Source: Oscillospiraceae bacterium
Lineage (GTDB): Bacteria > Bacillota_A > Clostridia > Oscillospirales > Oscillospiraceae
Length of the DNA: 20,551 nt
Direction of reading: 5' to 3'
Assembly (NCBI GenBank): GCA_017540945.1
Contig: JAFYAB010000036.1
Location: 1-20,551, forward strand
Under the pieces are notes generated by a model that saw nothing but the letters and a program-made list of their open reading frames with translations, had not been told where the DNA came from and searched no databases. This document shows positions 1 to 7,264 of this stretch, piece after piece (position 1 is the first letter of the stretch; every line of letters begins with the position of its first letter). Position numbers and translations under genes: made by a program.

Positions 1-1307
<1,307 letters not shown>

Positions 1308-1352
1308 AAAACTTCTCCTTTCATTCCTGGCAAGCCAGATTTTTACACCTAT

Positions 1353-1381
1353 ATCATATACAAAAACCCGCCGATTTGCAA
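1353..1381 (-). promoter_or_regulatory. sigma-A promoter of pckA
   Basis: On the minus strand a TTGCAA -35 (1376-1381) is separated by exactly 17 bases from a TATGAT -10 (1353-1358). Transcription would start near 1346, giving a leader of about 40 bases before the ATG at 1307. A 12-base palindrome, CCGGACGTCCGG (1415-1426), lies upstream of the -35 and could be an operator; that part is speculation. Confidence 0.75.
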
Positions 1382-1432
1382 GCTTTATTTTTATACTTCC
1401 GCCGTTTCGACGCCCCGGACGTCCGGCGGCTC

Positions 1433-1473
1433 AAAAAGCACCCGGAATCGCCGAAAAACGATTCCGGGTGCTT
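1433..1473 (-). terminator. Rho-independent terminator of the minus-strand lipoprotein gene
   Basis: A perfect 15-base-pair stem (1436-1450 with 1459-1473) and an 8-base loop. On the minus strand it is followed by a run of T (complement of the A run 1433-1437). It lies about 50 bases after the lipoprotein stop codon and insulates pckA from read-through. Confidence 0.85.
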
Positions 1474-1519
1474 GAAATGTGCGGGCGGGGCTTGCGGCCT
1501 CCGGGCGCTTTGCTTCGCA

Positions 1520-2293
1520 CTATCCCAAAAGACCATAGGCTTTCAGCTCTTCCGTCATAGCGTCAGAAATGAGCCATCCTTGCTTTGTCTTCACAAATGT
1601 GATTTCAATGTTATCCCCGCAATAGGTGGCCGGCTCCTCTTCGGTATACTGAAAAGAGACGGTTGCGTACAGACGAACCTTTGCGCTGTTTTCGTTCTGG
1701 CTCACGCTGGATACGCTTGTTTGTTTCACGAAGTTCAGCCGTGAGATTTCAGCTTCTTTTCGATATGTCCGCACTTCATTGACAGCGGAAATAAACTTCT
1801 GTATCCCGTTCGCGGGCGGATCGCTCAGTTGCAGCACCGTATTCGCACGAAAATCCGGTTCCTTGTACAGATAAATCGCGTCGAGATACCGGTTTACATA
1901 ATCGATAGCCACCTGATCGATGTTTGCGCTTTCCTGCCCCGACGCCTCTTCTGTGGTGCTGATCGTCTCGGTGGGCTTCGGTTCCGTTGCCTTGGATTCG
2001 GTCTGATCTGGCACCGCAGGCAGTTCTTTGGGCGGCACAGTTGATTCATCTGCGGGGCTCTCCGGGATTTCCGTTCTGATTGCCTCCGTGCTGCTCGCCA
2101 CGGGCGCAGTCGTCAATTCGGGCGCAGAAGCAAGACTTCCTGTTTGGGCTTCCGCTGCGCTGATGAAGCCTGTGCTTTCTGCTGGCATGCCTTCAGCGGA
2201 GACTCCGCTGCTTTTGCAGCCTGCACAGAGAATGCAAATACAAAGGAAAAACAGAATCAAAATGCCTGAACCGATTTTCTTATATTGTTTCAT
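1520..2293 (-). CDS. predicted lipoprotein with Ser/Thr/Glu/Pro-rich linker, function unknown
   Basis: 257 residues. The N-terminus is a lipoprotein signal: Lys-rich start, hydrophobic residues 11-22, then CAGC with the modified cysteine at position 26. The lipobox has Cys rather than Leu at -3, with Leu one place further back. Residues about 28-120 are a low-complexity Ser/Thr/Glu/Pro/Ala stretch, probably an extended linker. Residues about 125-257 form a small globular domain ending in an amphipathic beta-type segment (TYCGDNIEITFVKTKQGWLI), resembling the NTF2-like or DUF-type domains seen on many Clostridia lipoproteins; I cannot name the family. The ATG at 2291-2293 has AAGGAGG 7 bases upstream. 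Base and codon use are clearly less GC-biased than in pckA or oadA. It is divergent from the PadR operon and has a near-ideal promoter and its own terminator. Confidence 0.85.
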   Translation of the reverse strand: MKQYKKIGSGILILFFLCICILCAGCKSSGVSAEGMPAESTGFISAAEAQTGSLASAPELTTAPVASSTEAIRTEIPESPADESTVPPKELPAVPDQTESKATEPKPTETISTTEEASGQESANIDQVAIDYVNRYLDAIYLYKEPDFRANTVLQLSDPPANGIQKFISAVNEVRTYRKEAEISRLNFVKQTSVSSVSQNENSAKVRLYATVSFQYTEEEPATYCGDNIEITFVKTKQGWLISDAMTEELKAYGLLG

Positions 2294-2413
2294 GACAATC
2301 CTCCTTTATTCAACGCGGATCTTGAAAACATGTGAAGCTCCGCAGCTGTGGGGTTCGGTTTCGGGAATGTGCGCACAGAATCCTTCAACGAGCTTGAACG
2401 AATTCCTACTTTC

Positions 2414-2442
2414 ATTATATAACAGTGAAACACAGATGTCAA
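2414..2442 (-). promoter_or_regulatory. consensus sigma-A promoter of the lipoprotein gene
   Basis: On the minus strand TTGACA (2437-2442), a 17-base spacer and TATAAT (2414-2419) match the consensus at every position. The leader to the ATG at 2293 would be about 115 bases. It contains a small hairpin with TTCAA/TTGAA arms close to the predicted start. A promoter this good normally needs a repressor to be off, and a PadR gene lies next door. Confidence 0.85.
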
Positions 2443-2454
2443 CAAAATTTTGTT
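2441..2454. promoter_or_regulatory. candidate PadR operator, 14-base palindrome
   Basis: AACAAAATTTTGTT is a perfect palindrome touching the -35 of the lipoprotein promoter. A second symmetric motif, ATGTTGACAT, covers the -35 of the padR promoter. ATGT/ACAT half-sites are typical of operators bound by PadR-family regulators. The assignment is inference from position and symmetry. Confidence 0.4.
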
Positions 2455-2486
2455 AATAACAAAAAATAGATATACACAAAAATATG

Positions 2487-2515
2487 TTGACATTTTTTAT
2501 TTTCTCATATACATT
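2487..2515 (+). promoter_or_regulatory. promoter of the padR operon
   Basis: TTGACA (2487-2492), a 17-base spacer and TACATT (2510-2515; four of six consensus positions). The start would be near 2522, leaving a short leader to the ATG at 2548. It is the mirror partner of the minus-strand promoter at 2414-2442. Confidence 0.65.
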
Positions 2516-2547
2516 ATTACTTGTAGAGTAAACAATGAAGGTGCAAG

Positions 2548-2928
2548 ATGGGATACGAAAACATAGAACAAGCCGGGTTGCAGTTAGAGGAAAATTTCAA
2601 AAAAACTGTGACGGAGCTCCTGGTCCTACAGCTGCTTACGGAACGGGAATGCTTTATTGGGGAACTGACAGAGTTGATATTTCGCAGAAGCGGAGGGAGA
2701 CTGTCTGTTGTGTTCCCCTATGCGGCTGTGTATCGAATGCTGGAACGGGGCTATCTGGAAGAAGCCCCAAAACGCATTGCACCGGACGGCAGGCGCCGAC
2801 AATACTATCGGATTACAGAAAACGGCAGGGCTTATCTGAACGTGCTTACAACTGTTTACGAACGTATGACGAAGAGCGTTTACGAAGTGATGAACACAAA
2901 AGAGAGGGAGAGGGAAAGCCATGAGTAA
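2548..2928 (+). CDS. PadR-family winged-helix transcriptional regulator
   Basis: 126 residues, a normal length for the short PadR class. The order of elements fits: helices over about 20-70 containing the recognition segment (VVFPYAAVYRMLERGYLEEA), then a beta-wing with RRRQYYRITENGRAYL (about 82-97), which is the PadR hallmark, then a C-terminal dimerisation helix. The protein should repress its own promoter and probably the divergent lipoprotein gene. I chose the ATG at 2548, preceded by AAGGTG. The ATG at 2535 is in another frame and has no family match. The stop overlaps the next gene by 8 bases (ATGAGTAA), which suggests translational coupling. PadR regulators next to HAAS-type membrane proteins are a common pairing in Firmicutes. 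The effector is unknown. Confidence 0.88.
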   Translation: MGYENIEQAGLQLEENFKKTVTELLVLQLLTERECFIGELTELIFRRSGGRLSVVFPYAAVYRMLERGYLEEAPKRIAPDGRRRQYYRITENGRAYLNVLTTVYERMTKSVYEVMNTKERERESHE

Positions 2929-3292
2929 TGTAAAAAAATATCGTCGTCAGGTGCGGCGGCAGCTCCGCTGTTTTGGAAAAAAGAAACGCACACTGCTGCA
3001 GAAATTGGACGGATCGCTCGCTTTGATTGAGACAGATGAAGAGATGCCGACATGGGACGATTTGATTCAGGCCCTCGGCAGCCCGGAGGAAATGGCTTTG
3101 TCGCTTTCTTCTGAACTAACCGACAAAGACCGAAAAAAATACCGACGCATTCTGTTTTCGTTGCGATTTGTTTGCATTGCTCTTATAGCCGCCCTTGTAA
3201 TCTTCGCATACCTTCATATCAAAATTGCCCTAGAAATGCCGTTCGTCTTTGAAGATACAATCATCATTTATGAAGCTCCGCCTTCTTCCTGA
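2921..3292 (+). CDS. small HAAS/DUF1700-like membrane protein
   Basis: 123 residues. The N-terminal 70 residues are charged and helical. They contain ...WDDLIQALGSPEEMALSL (about 45-62), matching the LGSPEExA signature of HAAS/DUF1700-type domains, which are usually encoded beside PadR regulators. One membrane helix follows (about 78-101) and then a short tail of about 20 residues. That is shorter than full DUF1700 proteins, which carry several membrane segments, so it may belong to a related small family (DUF6120-like, unverified). It overlaps padR by 8 bases and would be made with it. Its role is probably sensing or membrane-associated signalling; no enzyme motif is present. Codon use is AT-richer than in the flanking core genes. 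Confidence 0.75.
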   Translation: MSNVKKYRRQVRRQLRCFGKKKRTLLQKLDGSLALIETDEEMPTWDDLIQALGSPEEMALSLSSELTDKDRKKYRRILFSLRFVCIALIAALVIFAYLHIKIALEMPFVFEDTIIIYEAPPSS

Positions 3293-3340
3293 GAGGGTAA
3301 GCGCAAAACTGAATGATAAGGGTTTTTGGAGGATATTATA

Positions 3341-3433
3341 TTGCATAAACTATGGTGTTATTTGTCAGCAATGATTCTTTTGTATGCCCTGTCACTCAGT
3401 TGTGATGTGAACGGGAATATTTCATACGCTTGA
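3341..3433 (+). CDS. candidate 30-residue hydrophobic peptide, TTG start
   Basis: A short open frame starting TTG at 3341, preceded by TGGAGG (3327-3332) with 8-base spacing. This is a better ribosome binding site than that of padR. The product starts MHKLWCYLSAMILLYA and ends CDVNGNISYA: a short positive start, about 17 hydrophobic residues, and a Cys near position 21. It therefore looks like a bare signal peptide, a membrane peptide or a tiny lipoprotein. It lies 48 bases after the HAAS-like gene and just before the operon terminator at 3444, so it would be the third gene of the padR operon. Support is only the ribosome binding site, position and hydrophobicity; chance is possible. Confidence 0.45.
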   Translation: MHKLWCYLSAMILLYALSLSCDVNGNISYA

Positions 3434-3443
3434 GAGCAATTAG

Positions 3444-3487
3444 CACAGGAGACGGTGACTGCGAAAAGGCATCGTCTCTTGTGTTTT
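3444..3487 (+). terminator. terminator of the padR operon
   Basis: An 11-base-pair stem (3444-3454 with 3473-3483, one G-T pair) and an 18-base loop, followed directly by TTTT. The loop is longer than usual, so efficiency may be moderate. It ends the AT-rich patch before the oad promoter. Confidence 0.6.
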
Positions 3488-3589
3488 CATATCCAAAATA
3501 TGCAAATTTGCAAGCATTTTTTTTGCTGTCCGCAGGAGAAATTATGCGCGAAAATTCGAAAAATAACAGTAGCTTTTCCGAAAAGCTTG

Positions 3590-3598
3590 TGCTATAAT
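3590..3598 (+). promoter_or_regulatory. extended -10 promoter of the oxaloacetate decarboxylase operon
   Basis: TGCTATAAT is a perfect TATAAT (3593-3598) with the extended TGn motif. No good -35 is visible at 16-18 bases (TAGCTT at best), as expected for extended -10 promoters. The start is near 3605. Confidence 0.75.
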
Positions 3599-3602
3599 GG
3601 TA

Positions 3603-3653
3603 TTTGGAAGAGATTGGAATTCCGTTGGGCACGAGCCCGAAGGCGCTTCCAAA
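3603..3653 (+). promoter_or_regulatory. structured leader of the oad operon
   Basis: The roughly 70-base leader begins with TTTGGAAG (3603-3610), which can pair with CTTCCAAA (3646-3653). That closes a domain containing a GGGC-ACGA-GCCC hairpin (3627-3638) and the palindrome GGAATTCC. No U tract follows, so it is not a plain terminator. The ribosome binding site (CGGAGG, 3663-3668) lies just outside. Its role is unknown; a post-transcriptional control element is possible. Confidence 0.4.
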
Positions 3654-3676
3654 AACCATAAATCGGAGGAACTATT

Positions 3677-5089
3677 ATGGCAAAGAAAGTTCAAATCACA
3701 GAGACAGTCCTTCGTGACGCCAACCAGTCCCTGATGGCGACCCGCCTGCCCTATTCCGACTTCGAGGACATCCTCGAGACCATGGACAAGGCCGGCTACT
3801 ACTCCGTGGAGTGCTGGGGCGGCGCCACCTTCGACTCCTGCCTGCGCTATCTGGGCGAGGATCCCTGGGAGCGGCTGCGGAACATCCGCAAGCACATGCC
3901 CAACACCAAGCTCCAGATGCTGCTGCGGGGCCAGAACCTGCTGGGCTACAAGCACTACCACGACGACGTGGTGGAGAAGTTCGTGGAGCTGGCCATCAAG
4001 AACGGCATCGACATCATCCGCATCTTCGACGCCCTGAACGACTTCCGCAACATCGAGACCGCCCTGAAGGCCGTCAAGAAGTATTCCGAGGTCTACGGCC
4101 GCCACGTCATCGCCTCCGGCTGCATCTCCTACACCCAGAGCCCGGTCCACACCGTGGAGAAGTACGTGGAGATGTGCAAGCAGCTGGTCAAGATGGGCTT
4201 TGAGACCGTCTGCCTCAAGGACATGGCCGGCACCATGAGCCCCTTCGAGGCCGAGCACCTGATCAAGGGCATCAAGGCCGCCCTGCCCGACGTGCCCGTG
4301 ATCCTGCACACCCACTGCACCACCGGCATGGCCTACATGACCATCACCAAGGCCATCGAGTCCGGCGTGGACGTCATCGACTGCGCCACCTCCTGCTTCT
4401 CCAACGGCACCTCCCAGCCCGCCACCGAGTCCATGTACTACGCCCTGAGCCAGTACGGCATCGACTGCGGCCTCAACGAGAAGGTCATCAACCAGGTCAA
4501 CGACTACTTCAAGCCCATCAAGCAGAAGTACATCGACAAGGGCACCCTGTCTCCCAAGTCCATGGGCACCGACGCCCAGGCCCTGGTCTACAAGGTCCCC
4601 GGCGGCATGCTCTCCAACATGATCGCCAACCTCACCGACATGGGCGCCATGGACAAGTTCGACGCCGCCCTGGCGGAGATCCCCGCGGTCCGCAAGGATC
4701 TGGGCTATCCTCCGCTGGTCACCCCCCTGTCCCAGATGGTGGGCAACCAGGCCGTCACCAACGTGCTGGTGGGCGAGCGCTACAAGAACATCTCCAACGA
4801 GGTCAAGAACTACTTCAAGGGCGAGTACGGCATCGCCCCCGCCCCCGTGAGCCAGGAGCTGCAGGACAAGATCCTGGGCGCCGGCAACAAGCCCATCGAC
4901 TGCCGCATCGAAGACTCCAAGCGCACCGGCGCGGACTTCGCCAAGGCGAAGGAGGAGCTGGGCGATCTGGCGAAGTCCGAAGAGGACGTCATGAGCTACA
5001 TCTGCTATCCCAAGCAGGCCAAGGAGTTCCTGGAAAAGCGCAAGGCCAAGGAAGAGAACATCGCCACCTACACCATCGAGGCGATCTAA
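3677..5089 (+). CDS. oadA: oxaloacetate decarboxylase alpha subunit, carboxyltransferase domain only
   Basis: 470 residues. It transfers the carboxyl group of oxaloacetate to biotin, releasing pyruvate; the membrane beta subunit then releases CO2 and pumps Na+. The TIM-barrel carboxyltransferase features are clear: TETVLRDANQS with metal-binding Asp14, FDALNDFRN at 117-125, the Lys-Asp pair at 181-182 (VCLKDMAG), and the metal-binding histidines 211 and 213 (ILHTHCTTG). The C-terminal conserved carboxylase domain follows. Single-chain OadA proteins of about 590 residues carry a C-terminal biotin domain. Here it is absent and encoded separately two genes downstream. The ATG follows CGGAGG with good spacing. 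Pyruvate carboxylase B-type subunits share this fold, but the beta and gamma genes in the same operon settle the function. Confidence 0.93.
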   Translation: MAKKVQITETVLRDANQSLMATRLPYSDFEDILETMDKAGYYSVECWGGATFDSCLRYLGEDPWERLRNIRKHMPNTKLQMLLRGQNLLGYKHYHDDVVEKFVELAIKNGIDIIRIFDALNDFRNIETALKAVKKYSEVYGRHVIASGCISYTQSPVHTVEKYVEMCKQLVKMGFETVCLKDMAGTMSPFEAEHLIKGIKAALPDVPVILHTHCTTGMAYMTITKAIESGVDVIDCATSCFSNGTSQPATESMYYALSQYGIDCGLNEKVINQVNDYFKPIKQKYIDKGTLSPKSMGTDAQALVYKVPGGMLSNMIANLTDMGAMDKFDAALAEIPAVRKDLGYPPLVTPLSQMVGNQAVTNVLVGERYKNISNEVKNYFKGEYGIAPAPVSQELQDKILGAGNKPIDCRIEDSKRTGADFAKAKEELGDLAKSEEDVMSYICYPKQAKEFLEKRKAKEENIATYTIEAI

Positions 5090-5101
5090 GGAGGAACGGC
5101 C

Positions 5102-5482
5102 ATGCAGATTATGATGGAAGTTGCCGCCTCCGGCACCAAGCTCCCCTTCGGGGACAATGTGCTCACCGCGGTTCTGGGCTACGGCGTGGTCTTCGTGGGC
5201 CTGATGATCCTGATGGCCATTGTCTACGCCATGGGCGCCATCTTCAAAAAGCTGACCGCCCGGGAAAAGCCCCTGCCCGCCGCCTCGCTTCCCAAGTCCT
5301 GGAAGGCGGCCCCGGAGCCTGAGCCCGAGGGCGAGCCCGCCCCCGGCTCCGCCGGCGAGATCAAGCTCTACAACGTATCCGACAAGGAAGCCGCTATGAT
5401 CATGGCCATTGTTGCCAGTCAGATGGGCAAGCCTCTGAACGAGCTGCGCTTCAAGTCCATTAAGGAGGTCACAGACAAATGA
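5102..5482 (+). CDS. oxaloacetate decarboxylase gamma-type subunit (OadG family)
   Basis: 126 residues. One membrane helix (about 20-47) is followed by a Pro/Glu/Ala-rich linker (about 55-85). The C-terminal segment EAAMIMAIVASQMGKPLNEL then RFKSIKEV is the conserved tail of this subunit in Firmicutes decarboxylases. The subunit anchors and assembles the complex at the inner face of the membrane and, in studied homologues, accelerates decarboxylation. The ATG at 5102 has GGAGG 8 bases upstream; a second ATG at 5111 is less well placed. It starts 12 bases after oadA and overlaps the biotin-carrier gene by ATGA, so the three are translated together. Confidence 0.82.
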   Translation: MQIMMEVAASGTKLPFGDNVLTAVLGYGVVFVGLMILMAIVYAMGAIFKKLTAREKPLPAASLPKSWKAAPEPEPEGEPAPGSAGEIKLYNVSDKEAAMIMAIVASQMGKPLNELRFKSIKEVTDK

Positions 5483-5877
5483 AATATAAGGTTACGCTCA
5501 ATGGCCGCACCTACGAGGTGGAGGTCGAGGCCGGAAAGGCCATTTTAGTGGACGAGTACGAGGCTTACGCCCCCGCTCCCGCTGCGCCCGCGGCCGCCGC
5601 CGCGCCCGCCGCCGCGCCTGCCGCGGCTCCCGCCCCCGCCGCTTCCGCCGCGGAAATCGCCGCCGGCGAGCGTGTCAACGCCCCCATGCCCGGCAACATC
5701 CTCAAGGTCGAGGTCAACAAGGGCGACAAGGTCAAGGCCGGCCAGATCCTGGTGATCCTGGAGGCCATGAAGATGGAGAACGAGATCGTGGCCCCCAAGG
5801 CCGGCACCGTGGCCCAGGTGGTCGTGAAGGTCGGCGAGAAGGTGGATACCGGCGCCACGCTGGTGGTCCTCGCATAA
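5479..5877 (+). CDS. biotin carboxyl carrier protein of the decarboxylase complex
   Basis: 132 residues. It carries the biotin arm that shuttles the carboxyl group between the alpha and beta subunits. The N-terminus has a short beta segment (MKYKVTLNGRTYEVEVEAG), then an Ala/Pro hinge (about 31-57), which is flexible in this family. The biotinyl domain runs from about 66 to 132, with the biotinylation motif EAMKME and target Lys98 about 35 residues from the C-terminus, as expected. It overlaps the gamma gene by 4 bases and sits 12 bases before the beta gene. The hinge is coded by GC-rich imperfect repeats of GCC and CCC codons. Confidence 0.93.
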   Translation: MKYKVTLNGRTYEVEVEAGKAILVDEYEAYAPAPAAPAAAAAPAAAPAAAPAPAASAAEIAAGERVNAPMPGNILKVEVNKGDKVKAGQILVILEAMKMENEIVAPKAGTVAQVVVKVGEKVDTGATLVVLA

Positions 5878-5889
5878 GGAGGGCAGGGC

Positions 5890-7113
5890 ATGAATATTGT
5901 TGAAACCCTGAAAAAGCTGCTGGGGGAATCCGGCTTCGCCGGCTTCTTCCAAAACGGCGGCTGGCAGAATGCGCTGATGATCGTCATCGCCTGCGTTCTG
6001 CTCTATCTGGGCATCAAAAAGAAGTTCGAGCCCCTGCTGCTGGTGGGCATCGCCTTCGGCTGCCTGCTGGTCAACGTCTCCTACTTCGTGAACCTCACCG
6101 AGGCAGACGCCCTCTATCACCCGGAGCTGTGGTCCAACTTCCTGGACGCCAACAGTGAGTTCTACCATGACTACGGCCACATCCTGGCCCACGGCGGCTT
6201 CCTGGACATCCTCTACATCGGCGTCAAGGCCGGCATCTACCCCTCCCTGATCTTCATGGGAGTGGGCGCCATGACGGACTTCGGTCCCCTGATCGCCCGG
6301 CCCTCCTCCCTGATCCTGGGCGCGGCCGCCCAGTTTGGCGTGTTCTTCGCCTTCTTCGGCGCGAACCTGATCGGCTTCACCGGCAACCAGGCCGCCTCCA
6401 TCGGCATCATCGGCGGCGCGGACGGCCCCACGGCCATCTACCTGACCACCAAGCTGGCCCCGGAGCTCCTGGGCGCCATCGCCATCGCGGCCTACTCCTA
6501 CATGGCCCTGATCCCCATGATCCAGCCGCCCATCATGAAGCTGCTGACCACCAAGAAGGAGCGGGAGGTCGTCATGACCCAGGCCCGCCCGGTCTCCAAG
6601 ACCGAGAAGATCATCTTCCCCATCGTGGTCACCATCTTCTGCGTCCTGCTGCTGCCCTCCACCGCCCCCCTGATCGGCTGCCTGATGCTGGGCAACCTCT
6701 GGCGCGAGTGCGGCGTCACCGAGCGCCTCTCCGACACCGTCCAGAACGCCCTGATGAACATCATCACCGTCTTCCTGGGCATCTCCGTGGGCGCCACCAT
6801 GGCGGGCTCCCGCTTCCTGACCCTGGAGACCATCTACATCGTGGTCCTGGGCCTGCTGGCCTTCTGCTTCTCCACCACCGGCGGCCTGCTGGTGGGCAAG
6901 ATCATGTATAAGGTCACGGGCGGCAAGATCAACCCCCTGATCGGCTCCGCCGGCGTCTCCGCCGTTCCCATGGCGGCCCGCGTGGCCCAGATCGAGGGCC
7001 AGAAGGCCAACCCCAAGAACTTCCTGCTGATGCACGCCATGGGCCCCAACGTGGCCGGCGTCATCGGCTCCGCCATCGCCGCGGGCTTCCTGCTCAAGGT
7101 CTTCGGCGGCTGA
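5890..7113 (+). CDS. oadB: sodium-pumping decarboxylase beta subunit
   Basis: 407 residues, polytopic. It decarboxylates carboxybiotin and exports Na+. Conserved blocks are GIIGGADGPTAIYLT (172-186), whose Asp178 should match the essential membrane Asp of the Klebsiella enzyme, and NPLIGSAGVSAVPMAARVAQ (348-367) in a later pore helix. The N-terminus has the usual amphipathic start before the first membrane helix, and length is in the family range. The ATG at 5890 follows AAGGAGGG. It is the last gene of the operon, ending 26 bases before a strong terminator. The same beta type serves methylmalonyl-CoA and glutaconyl-CoA decarboxylases, but the oadA-type alpha gene here points to oxaloacetate. 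Confidence 0.93.
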   Translation: MNIVETLKKLLGESGFAGFFQNGGWQNALMIVIACVLLYLGIKKKFEPLLLVGIAFGCLLVNVSYFVNLTEADALYHPELWSNFLDANSEFYHDYGHILAHGGFLDILYIGVKAGIYPSLIFMGVGAMTDFGPLIARPSSLILGAAAQFGVFFAFFGANLIGFTGNQAASIGIIGGADGPTAIYLTTKLAPELLGAIAIAAYSYMALIPMIQPPIMKLLTTKKEREVVMTQARPVSKTEKIIFPIVVTIFCVLLLPSTAPLIGCLMLGNLWRECGVTERLSDTVQNALMNIITVFLGISVGATMAGSRFLTLETIYIVVLGLLAFCFSTTGGLLVGKIMYKVTGGKINPLIGSAGVSAVPMAARVAQIEGQKANPKNFLLMHAMGPNVAGVIGSAIAAGFLLKVFGG

Positions 7114-7138
7114 TCCGGCAGCACAGCGTACTGCAAAG

Positions 7139-7176
7139 CCACGAAAAAAGCACCCGCAAGGGTGCTTTTTTCGTGG
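7139..7176. terminator. bidirectional terminator between oadB and glcK
   Basis: A perfect 17-base-pair stem (7139-7155 with 7160-7176) closed by a GCAA tetraloop. The stem contains A6 on one side and T6 on the other, so a GC-rich hairpin followed by a T run is read on both strands. It serves oadB on the plus strand and glcK, whose stop is at 7265, on the minus strand. Confidence 0.88.
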
Positions 7177-7264
7177 GGCCGACGGCCCGCCCGCGGCGGG
7201 AGACAAGCCGGAACAAGCAATCAGCAAACGAAGCAGGAGCTGATTGCCGACGACTGCTTCCCGG

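Noticed and set aside
2535..2924. Overlapping 129-residue plus-strand frame starting 13 bases before padR
   Set aside because: Different frame with no family match; the padR frame has the full winged-helix signature.
3603..3653. Terminator or attenuator before oadA
   Set aside because: The closing helix is followed by A residues rather than a T run, and no alternative terminator stem with T run is visible.
5569..5652. GCC/CCC-rich near-repeats looking like a tandem repeat
   Set aside because: They code the Ala/Pro hinge between the N-terminal segment and the biotin domain, a normal feature of this family.
5545..7227. 560-residue minus-strand open frame across the biotin carrier and oadB
   Set aside because: Composition (Gly/Asp/Ala/His/Gln) is that of an antisense shadow, and it runs through the terminator hairpin at 7139-7176.
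7180..7264. Extra hairpins (GGGCC/GGCCC, CCCGCC/GGCGGG, GCAATCAGC/GCTGATTGC) as a mobile element end
   Set aside because: They are short and overlapping, without flanking duplication; the region is adequately explained as the tail between two convergent genes with a bidirectional terminator.
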